Shown in pieces: positions 1-13,500 of a DNA stretch of 64,000 nt. The stretch spans positions 248,001-312,000 of the forward strand of contig NW_023501099.1 of NCBI RefSeq assembly GCF_014066305.1, written 5' to 3'. The position numbers and the translations under genes were made by a program. The notes beneath the pieces were generated by a model. It searched no databases, was not told the DNA's origin, and saw nothing but the letters and a program-made list of their open reading frames with translations. Source of the stretch: Letharia columbiana. Taxonomy: Eukaryota; Ascomycota; Lecanoromycetes; Lecanorales; Parmeliaceae. Each line of letters starts with the position of its first letter. Position 1 is the first letter of the stretch.

Positions 1-1783
1 TGTGAGCCATTTCTCCTACAAGATCCCCGAGTCCAGAACTGAAACATCATAGATCGCCAATCCCTCTGTCGCAGCCTTGTATGAAGATGCCTTGGTGTAT
101 GAAACAGGCTCAGCCATCACCTCAACGGGAGCTTTGACCGCATACTCAGGGGCCAAGACCGGCCGTTCACCCCTCGACAAGCGTATCGTCAAAGAAGAAG
201 GCTCTGAGAAGGAAGTCTGGTGGGGTCCGGTCAACAAGCCGATGTCACCTCAGGTCAGTACAATATTTTCTTTGCGACTCGGCATTTGAAGATGGATGAG
301 CGGGTTTTGTGGAACGGGATTGCCTCGGCATAGCAACCCCGCTACAAGTCACGTGTCTCTAGAACCCCGGATGTCTGACAATCAAATATCAGGTCTGGAG
401 GATCAACAGAGAACGGGCTGTTGACTACTTGAATACCCGCAATCGAATCTATGTCGTCGATGGCTATGCTGGCTGGGATGAGCGGTACCGGATCAGCGTT
501 CGAATTGTTTGTGCTCGAGCGTATCATGCACTCTTCATGCGCAACATGCTCATCCGGCCATCGAGGGAAGAGCTACAGCATTTCCACCCAGATTACACGG
601 TCTACAATGCAGGCTCATTTCCAGCCAATCGATACACGACCGGGATGAGCTCGTCCACTTCTGTTGCTATCAACTTTGCCGAGAAGGAAATGGTTATACT
701 AGGGACTGAGTATGCTGGCGAGATGAAGAAAGGCATATTCACGGTGTTGTTCTACGAGATGCCTGTGAAGCACAACGTATTGACTTTGCACTCTTCTGCC
801 AACCAAGGTAAAGACGGCGATGTTACAGTCTTTTTCGGTCTATCTGGAACAGGAAAAACGACACTATCTGCAGATGCCAAGCGTGCCCTGATCGGTGATG
901 ACGAGCACTGCTGGAGTGATACAGGTGTATTCAACATTGAAGGTGGCTGCTACGCCAAGTGCATTAATCTCTCGGCTGAAAAGGAACCGGACATCTTCAA
1001 TGCGATCAAGTTCGGCTCCATCCTAGAGAATGTTGTCTTCAGCCCTGAAACACGAACGGTTGACTACGATGATGCCACATTAACCGAGAACACTCGTTGC
1101 GCGTACCCAATTGAGTACATTGAGAACACCAAGATTCCTTGTGTATCCGACAACCATCCCTCCAACATTATCCTCCTCACTTGTGATGCTCGTGGTGTCC
1201 TACCGCCTATCTCTAAGCTAAACACTGAGCAAACCATGTTTCACTTCATCTCTGGCTACACATCAAAGATGGCTGGCACGGAGGACGGTGTCACCGAGCC
1301 CCAAGCGACATTCTCTTCTTGCTTCGCTCAGCCATTCTTAGCTCTGCATCCCATGCGTTATGCCAAAATGCTAGCTGATAAAATCGCGCACCACAATGCT
1401 AATGCATGGCTGCTGAACACTGGTTGGGTAGGAGCTGGTGCCACGACTGGTGGCAAGCGTTGTCCGTGAGTCTCACTCTGCCCACTTTTGGCATAAGGCG
1501 TGCTGATGAGCACAGATTGAAATACACACGGGCAATCCTCGATGCCATCCACTCAGGCGAGCTTGCCAAAGCTAAGTTCGAGACATACGAAACTTTCAAT
1601 CTCCCCGTACCGACATCTTGCGTCGGTGTTCCCTCTGAGCTACTCAACCCGGCGAAATCCTGGACAGGAGCGGCTGACTTCAAAGAGGAAGTCACGAAAT
1701 TGGGGGGTCTGTTCGTTGAGAACTTCAAGAAATATGCTGATGAGGCGACCGACGAGGTCATCAAAGCCGGCCCTCAAGTTTGA
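1..1783 (+). CDS. PCK1: Phosphoenolpyruvate carboxykinase (ATP), 5'-truncated by window edge
   Basis: ATP-dependent PEP carboxykinase converts oxaloacetate and ATP to PEP, the committing cytosolic step of gluconeogenesis. Inferred exons are 1, 53-253, 393-1465 and 1516-1783; introns 2-52, 254-392 and 1466-1515 have GT-AG ends, and the window opens exactly one base before the first visible donor. About 513 residues remain, so only some tens of N-terminal residues are missing. Visible signatures are the substrate-site segment [10 protein letters not shown], the kinase-1a P-loop [11 protein letters not shown], the metal-binding GDDEHCWSD and the conserved [12 protein letters not shown]. All catalytic segments are intact and in frame. 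The identification is secure from near-continuous agreement with the family. The protein lies upstream of PAN2 on the same strand with about 680 bp between them. Confidence 0.96.
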
Positions 1784-2461
1784 GCTATCGAAGTTTTGTT
1801 AGCCTGGATAGTGCCATGTACCAGATATAATCTAGCAGGAATGGCGATTTGGTTTTTTGAAAGGCATACTACAGGCTGGAAGACTGGATAGAGTACGAGT
1901 ACAGAGAGCCGCTGAAGCGGATGGCAGCGAATGCATGTAAATACAAAGTCACTGTAGCATAAATACTTCGTAGTGAGCTTTGGTACTTTGCTTGTGAGCA
2001 CCATACTTTTGATGAAAAACTCTGTTATTCCCTTACCGCTCTTCTGGGGCTTATAGCGCTCTGTGGGTCTTGAAGATCGAGAGGACTGCTATTGTAGGTC
2101 GAGGACCGTCCTATACTGAAGGTTAGCCGACTTCTGCCGAAAACAACGACCAGTGTTCAGACAATCAGCGAACAAAGCTTTTACCTTGGGTCTTCGATGA
2201 AACCGAATATTGAAGAGGCACCATACGATTTTTCTGTCCATCTGGACCTCACGAGGGATCGAAGCACCTGCCAAACCATGCGCTGGAGTGAATCGCTAGG
2301 CAAAATCTACCTCATCTGGCTGCGATTTCCGCCCATGTGGTATGGCGCTTTGCTCTTTCCCTAAGAAATTCCAGTACGGCCGAATTGGGCAACTACGGCA
2401 TTGCAGTTGATATAGAGACCGGGGCACCGATGTTTACAGAGATCTGAGGCTGATCGCCGCA
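1784..2461. other. Intergenic: PCK1 3' UTR and PAN2 promoter
   Basis: No coding region could be supported here. The stretch must carry the PCK1 terminator and the PAN2 promoter; no clear TATA box or repeat is seen. Confidence 0.6.
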
Positions 2462-5400
2462 ATGGATTCAGATTGGCAAGAGGTATCTTTAGACTTCTTA
2501 GTATTTCGTAAGAGGACAGGGCAGTTCACGCCGTATTATCTGAAAAAATCGGGACTCTGCCTTTTCACTCAACGACTGACATCCCTCAAATACAAGGTCC
2601 GACAGATACAGCTTTCTCCGCCAGAGCTCAACCAATATGCGCATATTATCGCTACAATTGCATTCGACACTCATCAAGAATTGTTATGGGTTGGAGATGA
2701 TTATGTGAGACTTCCTGTCAATCAGTGCTGGTGCAATGACTTCTGATACGGGAGACGATCAACGATAGGGACGTGTTAGTTCGTACTATGCCTCGCAGCT
2801 GGAGAAGTACACTTCGCTGCAAGCTCATCTAGTGAGCGAAGGTCATGTCGAGCAGTTTTTGTTCAATGAGAGGGGAATCATCTCTCTAGCTTCGCGAAGT
2901 GTGCATTTTATGAATCGGCGGTGTTTGACCCAATGGCATATCGAGTCTGTCCATGTCAACGAGCATCCCACCGCCACCACTAACATTCATACAGAGAAAA
3001 TGCTATGCGGAAGCTTTGCTGCATGAGTTTTCTTCGCAAAGACAGCCCGCTTATCCTGGTCGCTGGATGTCAGGGAACCATGTACAAGATCGATGTGGAG
3101 AAGGGTCAGGTCGTTGAGGAGATCCCTACAAATGCAGATTACACTATGATGAAGGTGTCCCGCTATATCTGCGCAGCAACAAGCACAGGCTCCGTTGACT
3201 TTCTGGATCCAGGGACTCTTAAAGTGGTCAAGACATGGCAAGCTCACTCCTCGAAAATCAACAGCATGGATGTCAAAACGGACTACCTTTTAACATGCGG
3301 CTGGTCTACGAAATCATACGGGGCTCCACAGCTTGATCATATTGTGAAGATCTTCGATATCAAAAATTTGGAGGTGCTTGCGCCCATTCCTTTTCCCGCT
3401 GGAGCCGCTTTTGTGCAGATACACCCTAGGATGTCAACAACCACTCTTATCGCTTCACAGCATGGGCAACTGAATCTTGTAGACTTTATGAACCCGGATA
3501 ACGCCGCCGTGCTACATGTACAGCTCATGAGCGTTGTGACCTCGATGATGATCTCACCGTCTGGCAACGTCTGGGCGGTCGTGGACCAGGATAATGCTAT
3601 ACACCTTTGGGGTTCTCCTGAGAAGCTACAATTTACTGAAGTTCTCAACCCTACTGAATTTGCGGACGACGTGGTGCATGTACGTCCAATGGGGCAACGG
3701 CCGATGGGGGTGGATGACGACTTGTATTTTCCAATCTTTCCGCCGAACAAATATGTATTGACTGATTCGTTTCCTTTGCAGTCCACTCAATATAATAGGT
3801 ATGCCTTTCTATCGCGAGAGGCTTCTGTCTGCCTGGGGCAATGAACGATGCCTTGAAGTTGGAAAGCCTCCTGCCGTGGTTGACCCAGACATCGTCAAAA
3901 ATCTGCGACCGAATCCTGGAGGCATTGGCCAGATCGCTCCAAACCCTCGAAAATTATTCAGAAACCAGGTTGAAGGATTGAAATCCGCAGACACCAATGG
4001 TACAGTTTTTGCTGCACCGAAGTTGCTGAGTGAGAAGGCTCGTGACTCGAAGGTGACCCCCAGTAACGACAGTCCTACCAGTGGCGCCGCAGAAGCACTG
4101 CTTGATACTGCGTTGTCAGACAACACCAAAGCGGACGTACCCAATTACTACGCCAATTTAACCATCAAATTCGGCCCTAGACTTGGAATTGAGGATTTTG
4201 ATTTCAAGTATGTCTGTTGAATCAACCATATACTTCTGACTGAATCTAGGGCAGGTACTACAACAAGACCTGCTATTCCGGGCTGACAAATAACAACATG
4301 AATTCCTACCTAAACCCTTTGCTTCAATTATTTCGTTTCACCCCTGTCATTCGCAACATCGCCTTGCATCATGCCGCAGGAAGCTGTATCCAGGATTGCT
4401 GTATGCTCTGCGAAATAGGCTTCCTCTGTGATATGTTGGAAAGATCACGCGGAAAATGGTGTCAGGCTACGAACTTTCTTTTGGCCTACCGCAGTCTACC
4501 GGAAGGTATGCGTAATGTAATGAAAAGAAACTGTAGCAAGCTAACAACCCATCCGTACTCAGCCGCCCAGCTCCATATTGTAGAGGAAAGCTCCCCGCAG
4601 AACACGTTGGACGTGAGGATCTCAATTGCCAACCGGTTCCTCTTGCAGCAGATCTGTCGAGACTCTCGCAGAGCGGATCTTTATGATTCCACTCTTGACC
4701 AGGTGCGTTGCCTATGCCGTACTGTTCCTCTTGCTTAATTCGCATACAGGCTTTTATCACGAACGGTCTCCTTACTCTTCGCTGCCTCAACTGCAATCAT
4801 GAGACCTTCCGCCATGATGCCTCACATGTCACTACTCTGACCTACCCGGACTTAGTATGTACAAGCCTTCTCCGAATTGTTTCTGCACGACTTCGAGTAT
4901 TGACGAATATAGAATGCTATTGGCAGGAGTCGGGGTCCCTTCCCGAAGTTCTCGGACGTACTTAGCCTAGGCTTCCAGAATGAATCACAAACCAAAGGAT
5001 GGTGCCAACGATGTCGACGATATGCACCGTTAGCTAGCCGACGAACAATAACTGATGTTTCGCCTATTCTCATGATCAATACAGGCTTAGACAAGAGCCC
5101 AAAGAACAAGCAGTTTTGGGCCAAACCCCATTGGCTACCGCAAGAGATAGGAATCACCATCGAAGGTGGGAACATGAGGGTCCTCGAAGGCGAGAGTTTG
5201 CAACCCTTCCGATACCACAGATCCACCGTTGTCTTTGAGCTCGTGGGATTAGTGGCCGACGTCACAAGCGCAGACCGACAAGAGTCCCATCTCGTTTCGA
5301 TTGTCAACGGTATGTGGCGTGCAAAATAGCTCGAACTTTCGAGGCTTACCACTACTATAGTCACCGTATCAGAAAGGAGTCCTCGAGAGATCGGCAATCA

Positions 5401-6528
5401 TTGGCATCTTTTCAATGACTTTCTAGTCAGGAAGGTCGGACAGGACGAAGCACTTGAGGTCACGCCATGGAAGTCTCCCGTCATTCTTACTTATCAAGTA
5501 CGACACGCCCGACACAACATCGACGATTCGTGGAAAGATTCTCTCGACTTAAGCTGTCTGTACTACAATGGCTCCTTGAAGTGAGATAGATGACTGATGC
5601 TCTCTCTTCGTTCAATCTTACTGATTTCACTAGTATCTTTAACAGCCGTGAAGCATTTACACTGAAACCTGGTGTTGAGGTTCCAGAATCAGGCACTCAC
5701 GTTGCCATCGACGCTGAATTTGTAATCTTAGTCCGCGAGGAGATCGAGCTTACAGCCAACGGCAGCCGAGTCACCACCAATCCTAAGCGCAACGGTCTCG
5801 GTCGTGTATCAGCCCTCAGAGTCGGCGGAGAAGACGAAGGAATCCCTTTCATCGATGATTATATAACCATCAACGAACCGATCGTGGACTACGTCACTCA
5901 ATATTCCGGCATCGGAGAGGGGGACCTGGACCCGCGCCGCTCGAGGCATGCGCTGGTGAGCCTCAAAGTCGCGTACAAGAAGCTTTGGCTGCTGCTCAAT
6001 CTCGGCTGCATATTCGTGGGACATGGCTTAGGTAAAGACTTCCTTGAAGTCAACATTCATGTGCCCAAAGAGCAAATCATTGACACAGCCGACCTTTTCC
6101 TGCAACGAGACAACCCGCGCCGACTGAGACTGGCCATGCTGGCCGAACTTTTGCTGCGAGAAGAGGTACAGAAGGGCAACCACGACAGCATCGAGGATGC
6201 ACGCACTGCGCTGGGTCTATGGCGCAAATACCAAGAGTTCGAGGACGCTGGGATCGTGGAGCAGATTGTCAACAAAGCGTATCGTGACGCGCGAAAGACG
6301 GGCTATGTACCACGGTGGGAGTACGAGGCGGCTCTTGCTGGAAAGCAAGAGGGAAACGCTGGCGTGGGAGGGGGAAGCGCTGATATGATACTGTTGGGTG
6401 GAAGAGTCAGCCCGGAGATGGGGATGGCGGCAGGGAGTGGCACCAGTGGAACAGTGACGCCTGCCCGGAGAGGACGGCAGGGTGGGGAGAGTGAGGGGAA
6501 TGGGTATTTTGAGCGTCCATTGAAGTGA
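2462..6528 (+). CDS. PAN2: PAN2, catalytic subunit of the PAN2-PAN3 poly(A) nuclease
   Basis: PAN2 with PAN3 shortens mRNA poly(A) tails in the cytoplasm. I infer 11 exons: 2462-2482, 2612-2704, 2769-2944, 2995-3723, 3782-4207, 4255-4505, 4563-4702, 4750-4854, 4913-5309, 5361-5580, 5634-6528. They sum to 3453 nt, giving 1150 aa, the usual family length. Order: N-terminal WD40-like propeller, linker with SPLNIIGMPFY, ubiquitin-hydrolase-like fold lacking the catalytic Cys but with paired-Cys motifs (LRCLNCNHE, GWCQRCRRY), and a C-terminal DEDD exonuclease. Acidic residues are in IDAEF (about residue 878), GKDF (about 985) and HDSIEDAR (about 1039), all present. Introns 2483-2611 and 4506-4562 are multiples of three, so read-through stays open and those two are less certain. 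The ATG at 5590 lies inside the last intron and is not a separate gene. Confidence 0.95.
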
Positions 6529-7740
6529 AAGACGCAGAGGAAGGGGAGGACCAGGAGTGAGTGTCAATGTTGCGAGGCAGGTGGAGAATAGACAGGAAAG
6601 TGACGGTTCTTGAATATTAGCATGTGGTCACTCCATCATCCTCCACCCTTTCGCTTTCCGAGATTGAACATTTCTCCCCGAATCTGGATTTGTTCGACCG
6701 TGTCAAGGAGAAGGTTTAGTTTCGGTATTGCCACTGAAGCTATTCCCGGCTGGCAGGCCAGATCTCGATGGCGCACACCGGAGGATCAGCAGACCTGCAG
6801 GGTGCACGGAGCCGATGATATCCGCCGGCCGCCAAGACACGTGACCCGCACTGGTTACCCCATGTACACAGGCAGCCTTACCGAGCAGTACGGTAGTAGT
6901 GGCACGCCTGTCAGCGGAGAGGGGCGACTGAGTGGTGGAGCGGGCCAGACTCGCAGCAGTCGGAAGCCTATCCTTGTGGAGTGGGGACTTTCTGGACCGT
7001 TTGGCGTAAGCAAGCACGAGTAAGGGTAATTCATTGGTGCAGTGGACGGAGACGCACGAACCCCTTGGTGACATCCGGGGCATTGTTTTATCTCTGCTGC
7101 TGATCTGATCATCTTTGACATGAGTGACAAGTCTCCGCTTCCTCAGAATCCAGACCTCATTATTCTTACTTTCATTTTGGAGCCACGAGATGATCCTTTT
7201 AGTACTCTTGCTATAACCCATTCACTAACTTCTCCAAGACAACAAGCGTTCTTGAAAATGCGAATTCCTTTTTTCCGTCGTCGTCATGGATGAGATTCCA
7301 CCCTCCCGGACGGCAATTAAAATACGCTGGATTGACATTGGCATGAACTAAGGATTTTCGCCACGGAATACAGGGATATAGGTATGAGTAAGAGATCGAC
7401 GTTACTCGTAAAGTCAAGTAAAGTAAAGTAAAGTAAAGTAAAGTAAAGTAGGTGCGGGGCATGACTTCTCCACTAGTGCTTCACTAGCCTTACAGGCACA
7501 AAGCTGATGCATGCAGAAGAAGCTAAGACAAACTCTTCTTCTTTGTCCACCAATAATGAGAAAGCATATCTCCTTATCCTACCAGAACTTGACAGCTTAC
7601 TTAACGGTACTTGTTCAGCACATGATGATTCCCGAATGATTCTCTCCATCCCTTGTCCAATCGCTTTTCACTCCTCACACTTTAGCTAACAATCTACTTT
7701 TCACTTGTCTCCAATCACCTGCTCACACCTCCACACTTCA
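6529..7740. other. Intergenic, distal upstream region of the sugar transporter
   Basis: No supported gene. Short open frames exist but none has recognisable content. A pentanucleotide microsatellite sits at 7416-7450, listed separately. Confidence 0.5.
7416..7450. repeat. (AAGTA)7 microsatellite
   Basis: Seven exact tandem copies of AAGTA, preceded by one imperfect copy (AAGTC) at 7411-7415. It lies about 600 bp upstream of the transporter start codon. Confidence 0.95.
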
Positions 7741-8045
7741 ACATCCCCCCCGTTTGCAGCGGGAAGCAGAAAGCAGAAAGGTCAGAAAGTGAAGTACTAT
7801 AAATCAACCATCTCCACATCCCCAGTATTCCATCCTCGACTACTACTACTACTGACCCCTCACTTTTCCTTCCCTCTATCTTCTCCTTCTTCGTCTCTTC
7901 ATCTCTCTCTCTCTCTCTTTCTCTCTCTCCTCTTCCACTCTCCTTGATTGCCAGCCAGCAGCAGCTAGTCACGCTGTGAGGCATCTCATTCCACCCACTC
8001 ACCAATAACTACATCGACCACTCATCGAGCAACAGGACCGCCACC
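7741..8045 (+). promoter_or_regulatory. Core promoter and 5' UTR of the sugar transporter
   Basis: A TATA-like element CTATAAATC lies at about 7797-7805, followed by a pyrimidine-rich tract with long CT runs at about 7895-7940, a layout typical of strongly expressed fungal genes. The start codon context GCCACCATG is a perfect Kozak match. The CT tract creates meaningless Ser/Leu-rich and Glu/Arg-rich open frames on both strands. Confidence 0.6.
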
Positions 8046-9757
8046 ATGCCGGGAGGAGTTGTAGGCCTCGTCGCCACGGCCGACACAGGCCGGATCGAGG
8101 CCCCCGTCACCCTCAAAGCCTACATGATGTGTGCCTTCGCTGCTTTCGGTGGCATCTTTTTCGGCTACGACTCGGGCTACATCAACGGTGTCATCGGCAT
8201 GAATTACTTCGTTCACCTCTACACCGGTCTTGACCCCAACGACCCTCGATTCAATGCCAAGACCGGGTCCGATCCCGGTGGCTTCGCGCTGCCCTCGTGG
8301 GAGAAATCTCTCATTGTCTCCATTCTCTCGGCCGGCACATTCTTCGGGGCCCTCATGGCGGGTGATATCGCCGACTTCACCGGTCGACGCACGACAATCA
8401 TCTTGGGCTGCATTGTCTTTATCATCGGTGTCATACTACAAACCGCCTCGTCCACCTATGGACTGCTGGTTGCCGGTCGTCTCGTGGCCGGTTTCGGGAT
8501 CGGCTTCGTCTCTGCCATCATCATCCTCTACATGTCAGAAATTGCCCCGAAGAAGGTTCGCGGTGCCATTGTGTCGGGATACCAATTCTGCATCACCATT
8601 GGCCTGCTCCTCGCCTCTTGCGTCGATTACGGCACGCAGAATTACACCACGACCGCCTCCTACCGTGTCCCAATCGGTCTACAAATGCTCTGGGCCATCA
8701 TCCTGGCCACCGGTCTCTTTTTCCTTCCCGAATCACCCCGTTATTTTGTCAAGCGAGGCAAGATCGACCGTGCTGCCGATGTGCTCGGCCGTCTGCGTGG
8801 CCAGCCTCGCGATTCGGAATTCGTGCAGACGGAACTTGCTGAAATCGTCGCCAACCACGAGTACGAGTTGCAAATGATACCCCAAGGCAGCTACTTCACC
8901 AGCTGGGCCAACTGTTTCAAGGGCTCCCTCTGGGTACAAAAGAGCAACCTACGCCGCACCATTCTCGGGACATCGCTCCAGATGATGCAGCAATGGACCG
9001 GTATCAACTTCATCTTCTACTTCGGCACCACTTTCTTCCAGCAGCTGGGCACGATCAGCAACCCCTTCCTCATCGGTCTGATCACCACTCTCGTCAACGT
9101 CTGCTCGACCCCAATTTCCTTCTATACCATTGAGCGATTCGGACGCCGTACGCTCTTGGTCTGGGGCGCGTTGGGCATGGTGATCTGTGAGTTCATTGTT
9201 GCCATCATAGGGACTGCGGACGGAGGCAATCCGACGACCGTCAAGGCCGAAATCGCATTCATTTGCATCTACATCTTCTTCTTCGCCTCTACGTGGGGTC
9301 CTGGTGCCTGGGTTGTTGTAGGCGAGATCTACCCTCTGCCAATCCGCTCCCGCGGTGTCGCCTTGTCAACTGCCTCCAATTGGCTGTGGAACTGCGTAAG
9401 TCATCTCCAGCCATCATCGCCGTTCTTCTTCCCAGTGCTAACATGATTTTCCACCAGATCATCTCAGTCATCACCCCCTACATGGTCGACAAGGACGAAG
9501 GCAATCTAGGCCCCAAAGTGTTCTTCGTCTGGGGCGCCCTCTGCGTCTGCTGCTTCATATACGCGTACTTCTTGATCCCGGAAACCAAGGGTCTTTCCCT
9601 TGAACAGGTGGACCGTATGATGGAGGAGACCACACCCAGGAACTCAGCCAAGTGGGTGCCGCACAGCACCTTCGCCGCGGAGATGGGTCTCACGGATAAG
9701 GGAACACTGGCGCCGGAAATCGTGGAGGATGTGGAGAGGAAGGGAAGTGTGGTTTGA
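8046..9757 (+). CDS. MFS sugar (hexose-type) transporter
   Basis: A plasma-membrane sugar porter of the major facilitator superfamily. Two exons, 8046-9395 and 9458-9757, with intron GTAAGT...CCACCAG (62 bp, branch GCTAACA), give 549 aa. Sugar-porter signatures are present in order: FFGYDSGYINGV in the first membrane segment, ADFTGRRTT in the loop between segments 2 and 3, GRLVAGFGIGFVSA, PESPRYFVKRG before the central loop, QQWTGINFIFYFGT in segment 7, and PETKGLSLEQVD after segment 12. Twelve hydrophobic segments fit the family. It begins at a perfect Kozak ATG. Substrate is inferred: the QQWTGIN segment suggests hexose, but quinate or other monosaccharides cannot be excluded from sequence alone. 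Confidence 0.92.
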
Positions 9758-10509
9758 TCGGTCTGCAGGGGATGGTGCGGCTGGGGTACATAATGGGAAA
9801 GGATGACGATCGGGATGGGTGGATAGGATCTTTGTCGATATAGCTCTTCCAAATCCATCTTATCATCTGCCACATGAATATCTACCACCAACGCCTCCCC
9901 TGCTTTCCCTTCCCTCCCCTCTCCTTCCCATCATCCTCACCCAGCGCAAATCCAACCCGCACACCTCCATCCTTCCCCCCTCCCTATTCCCTTCCTTCAT
10001 TCCCCAAGGAAAAAATCATCATCATATCCCAACCCAACCCAACCCAATCCAGCCTCACCACACCACACGACCACAAACGATGATGAATGGATAGATCCGA
10101 TACCATCCACCTACCTACACAGTACAGCAACGACCTACATCGCACGCGCCGTGCCGATTCATCGATCGCTCTCGTATCGGCGACGATGACACTTTGCTGA
10201 TGGGTGCGACGGAAGGAAGGGAGGGAGGGGGGAAAGGATTCCGGGTGTGCGATATTGTAAAGGGGAAGGGGGGGAAAAAAAAAAGGGTAGTTTGTTGGAA
10301 AGGGAAGGGAGTTTATGTAAATTCTATGCTACGACAACATAATTGTCCAAGAAGAAAAGAGCAGCTGTGCATGGAGGCGAGCGTGCCCGGTGTTATGTGC
10401 ATTATGGGGACGCCCATAGGATCAGCTCCTTTAAGATCGCCTCCCCTTCTCGGCGCCCCTTACCGCAGCGCGATATAGAATATTTCAAGGCTTCTCCTGA
10501 CGCCAAAGA
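9758..10509. other. Intergenic between convergent transporter genes
   Basis: 3' flanks of the MFS gene (plus) and the ABC gene (minus). The sequence is C-rich at 9880-10060 and has G/A-rich runs at 10200-10310; these produce proline-rich or glycine-rich spurious frames. No gene is seen. Confidence 0.6.
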
Positions 10510-13500
10510 TCAAGCAGACTTCTCATTGTTGTTTGTCGCCACCCTCGAGACCCTCGACGCCGCCGTCTGCGTTCTCGACATATCGACCGGCGCCTCTTCT
10601 TGAACTTTCTGCTTCCTCGGAACCCTAGCATACCAATACAGCCCCAATGCGGCGAAAACGTTGAAGATGATGTACGCCCACATGATCCCAAAATTGCGCC
10701 ATCGGGTCGAGTATTGCGAGCTGAGCTGTGCCAGGTAGACATTGGTGCTGGCAGCGGAGCAAAACTCGCAATTCGCCGTGGCGTCGTCGTTGGTGAGGTA
10801 ACCACCTGTTTGGTTTATATAGGTGGACATGTATTGGCCGCATGTTTGGCCGGGGGAAGGGTTAAATTTGACGAGTTCAATGGAGGAGCAGACGATGGCG
10901 TTATTGGCCAGGCCGGTGGAGAGCATGCCGTCAATTAGGTAGGTGAAAGGGGATATGCGGTACATGAAGATCCAGAAGCCTGGGAGAGCGGTGGGACCGG
11001 CGAGGACACTGGAAGGGTTGTCAGTAATGGGTTTCAGGAAGGCAGTGAAAGGATCTGAGGCTTACCCGCTGAAGATCAATGTCAAAGAGAAGAGCAGCTG
11101 GGCGACATTGCCGGCGGTCTCCGCCGAGTCCATACCAGCTATGACCATGTCGGTGAAGGTTGAAGTGAAGAGCAGGAAAACCCAGACAAAGAGGAACATC
11201 AGCCCCCCTCGTTCGTGGACTTGATGGTCGGGGATAGCATTTTTGTACATGCCAATCGGATAGTAGAAACAGAAGAAGATGATAATGGCCATCAAAGTGT
11301 TCCATGGCAGCTCGACGATTATGTTGGACAGCATGAAGACTTTCCATGAATACGTCTTGGATGGTCGCTCTCTGACCTCGTAAAGAGAGCGCTGGGTGAC
11401 GAAGTGGGGCATTATCTGCTGGACTAGATTGCCGAAAATGGTCATCAACATGAAGATGGAGAACAGCTGGTTTTGGAGTCCCTGGAGACTAATGGCAGCA
11501 TCCCAGAACGAGAAGCCGATGAAGAGCCCCGAGGCCGCGCAAAGAAGAGTCTTGGAGTACAGGTAAGAGGGCGTCCGCCAGTACTGTTCGAATACACGCT
11601 TGGTAACGGCGTATAGCTGAACGTTGAAAGGCTCGGCGAATTCGCGCAATGCTGTTGGATCCTTGTCAGCTGGCTCCTTGGAGAGCCTCTGCTTCATGTC
11701 TGCAAGCGTGTCTCTGATAGCCTGCTTCTCAGGCGAGTCTCGCCATTCTTGAGGCCAGTCAATCGTATTTTGTGACCCTGGAGCCGCACCGATGACATCC
11801 AACATCCATTCGGCAGGGTTTTCCTCAACGCCGCACTCCCTTGACCCATTGCGCTCGAAGTAGTCAGTCAAAGTCTTCGAACTGTGTCCTATGTCTCCAA
11901 AGTAAACGGTCCTACCGCCACTTGCAAGGAACAGCAAACGATCAAATTCCTGAAAGAGGACTGCCGAAGGTTGGTGAATAGTGCATAGAACGGCTTGGCC
12001 ATTGCTTGCCAACTTCCGAAGCAATTTGCAAATATCCCATGCAGTCTGGGAGTCGAGGCCAGAAGTCGGCTCGTCAAGGAACAGAAGCAACGCAGGCTTC
12101 GCAGCCATCTCGACTGCGATGGTGAGTCGTTTGCGCTGTTCAACGTTGAGTCCCTCGCCGGGAACACCAACAATGGCGTCGGCATAAGGACCCATCTCCA
12201 AGACCTTGATCACCTCGTTGACGTATTCGAGCTTTTCCTTCCTTGGCGTGGTTTTCGGCTGTCGCAGTAGGGCGCTGAAGTTCAAAGCTTCGCGAACAGT
12301 AGTTGTGGCAAGGTGAAGATCCTGCTGCTGAACATAGCCGGTTTTTCGCTGGAAGCCACTATCTCGTTGACGTCCATTGACTAGCATCTGTCCGCTGACA
12401 ACGCCCATGGTGACACGACTGGCCAGTACATCCAACAACGTTGTTTTGCCCGCTCCTGAAGCTCCCATCAAGGCCGTCAAAGTCCCAGGCTTTACCCAGC
12501 CATCTACGTCGTCAAGCAACCTTCTTGGTTCGCCTTTGATCTTGATGTCATAATTGACAGCTTGCCAGTGGAAGATGGCCGTCTGCTTTTGAATGCTCGG
12601 AGGGACATCACCACCTGACAGGGTCTTCTCAGCAATAGTGCCCTGAGCCGTGGGGCGATCATCAACATTGCCCTCTTCGTCGCCATTCTTTGCTATGGCA
12701 GGGGTTTGACCACGACGGAACAGCAACACTTCACCCTTTGAGCGTTGAGATGAGATGAACTCCGTAGCTGTTAGGTACATGGCGCAAAAGCCTATCATCA
12801 TTGCGAAGATGATACCGAGATTCCTCCACAGATGTGAATGGTAGTACGCATAGCTGGTGTTGATGTAAGTGTCTCCATTGACATAGCTTTGTCCGGCAAC
12901 GGAACCCACGGTGCTACACACACGCTGGTCCGGGGCAACGCCGTTGTAAGCATCACCTGAGGGTATGAAATTGGTGCATGCAAATTGGCGGTCGTGGAAC
13001 TCATTGATCATCAAGGCTTCGAAAGCGTACGCCACTGGATCTAAGTAGTTGATCCAGCGGAACCAAGGATGCATGTCTATTACAGGGACCACGAAGCCAG
13101 TGTAAACGACCAAGGCCAAGATGAACACGGCAGCAGGAGCCATAGCCTGCGCGAGAGTGCGTGACAGAGCTCCGATGGTGCGGAACACCATGGACATTGT
13201 CAAGGCTACCACGAAGGAGAACAAGTAGTAGATGAAGAAGGCCGACGGAGTCCTTCGCAGGTTGGTCAGGAAGTAAAGTGTGAGGTTGAAGAAGATCGAA
13301 GTGATGATTTTTTCAGGCAAACCGACGATTATTCCCGCAATCGCTTCTGACAGTGGATGATAGAAGGCGTACTTGCTTTGCTTCTCGACGATTGGCCGTT
13401 GCCCATAGAGCGTAAGAATCTCGAGAAAACTGCTGAAGGCGCTAAGCAAGATGGCGAAAAAGAGCAAGGCGCTTCGATAGTAGAAGCTGCCGGTGTCGGG

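Noticed and set aside
5590..6528. Separate exonuclease gene starting at the ATG of 5590
   Set aside because: That ATG lies within a typical intron (5581-5633); splicing joins the exonuclease domain in frame to the rest of PAN2 with the expected total length.
7705..8005. Ser/Leu-rich and Glu/Arg-rich frames upstream of the sugar transporter
   Set aside because: Both arise from the CT microsatellite-like promoter tract on opposite strands.
9819..10094. Proline-rich small proteins downstream of the sugar transporter
   Set aside because: Come from C-rich 3' flank sequence with no coding signs; two frames are equally open.
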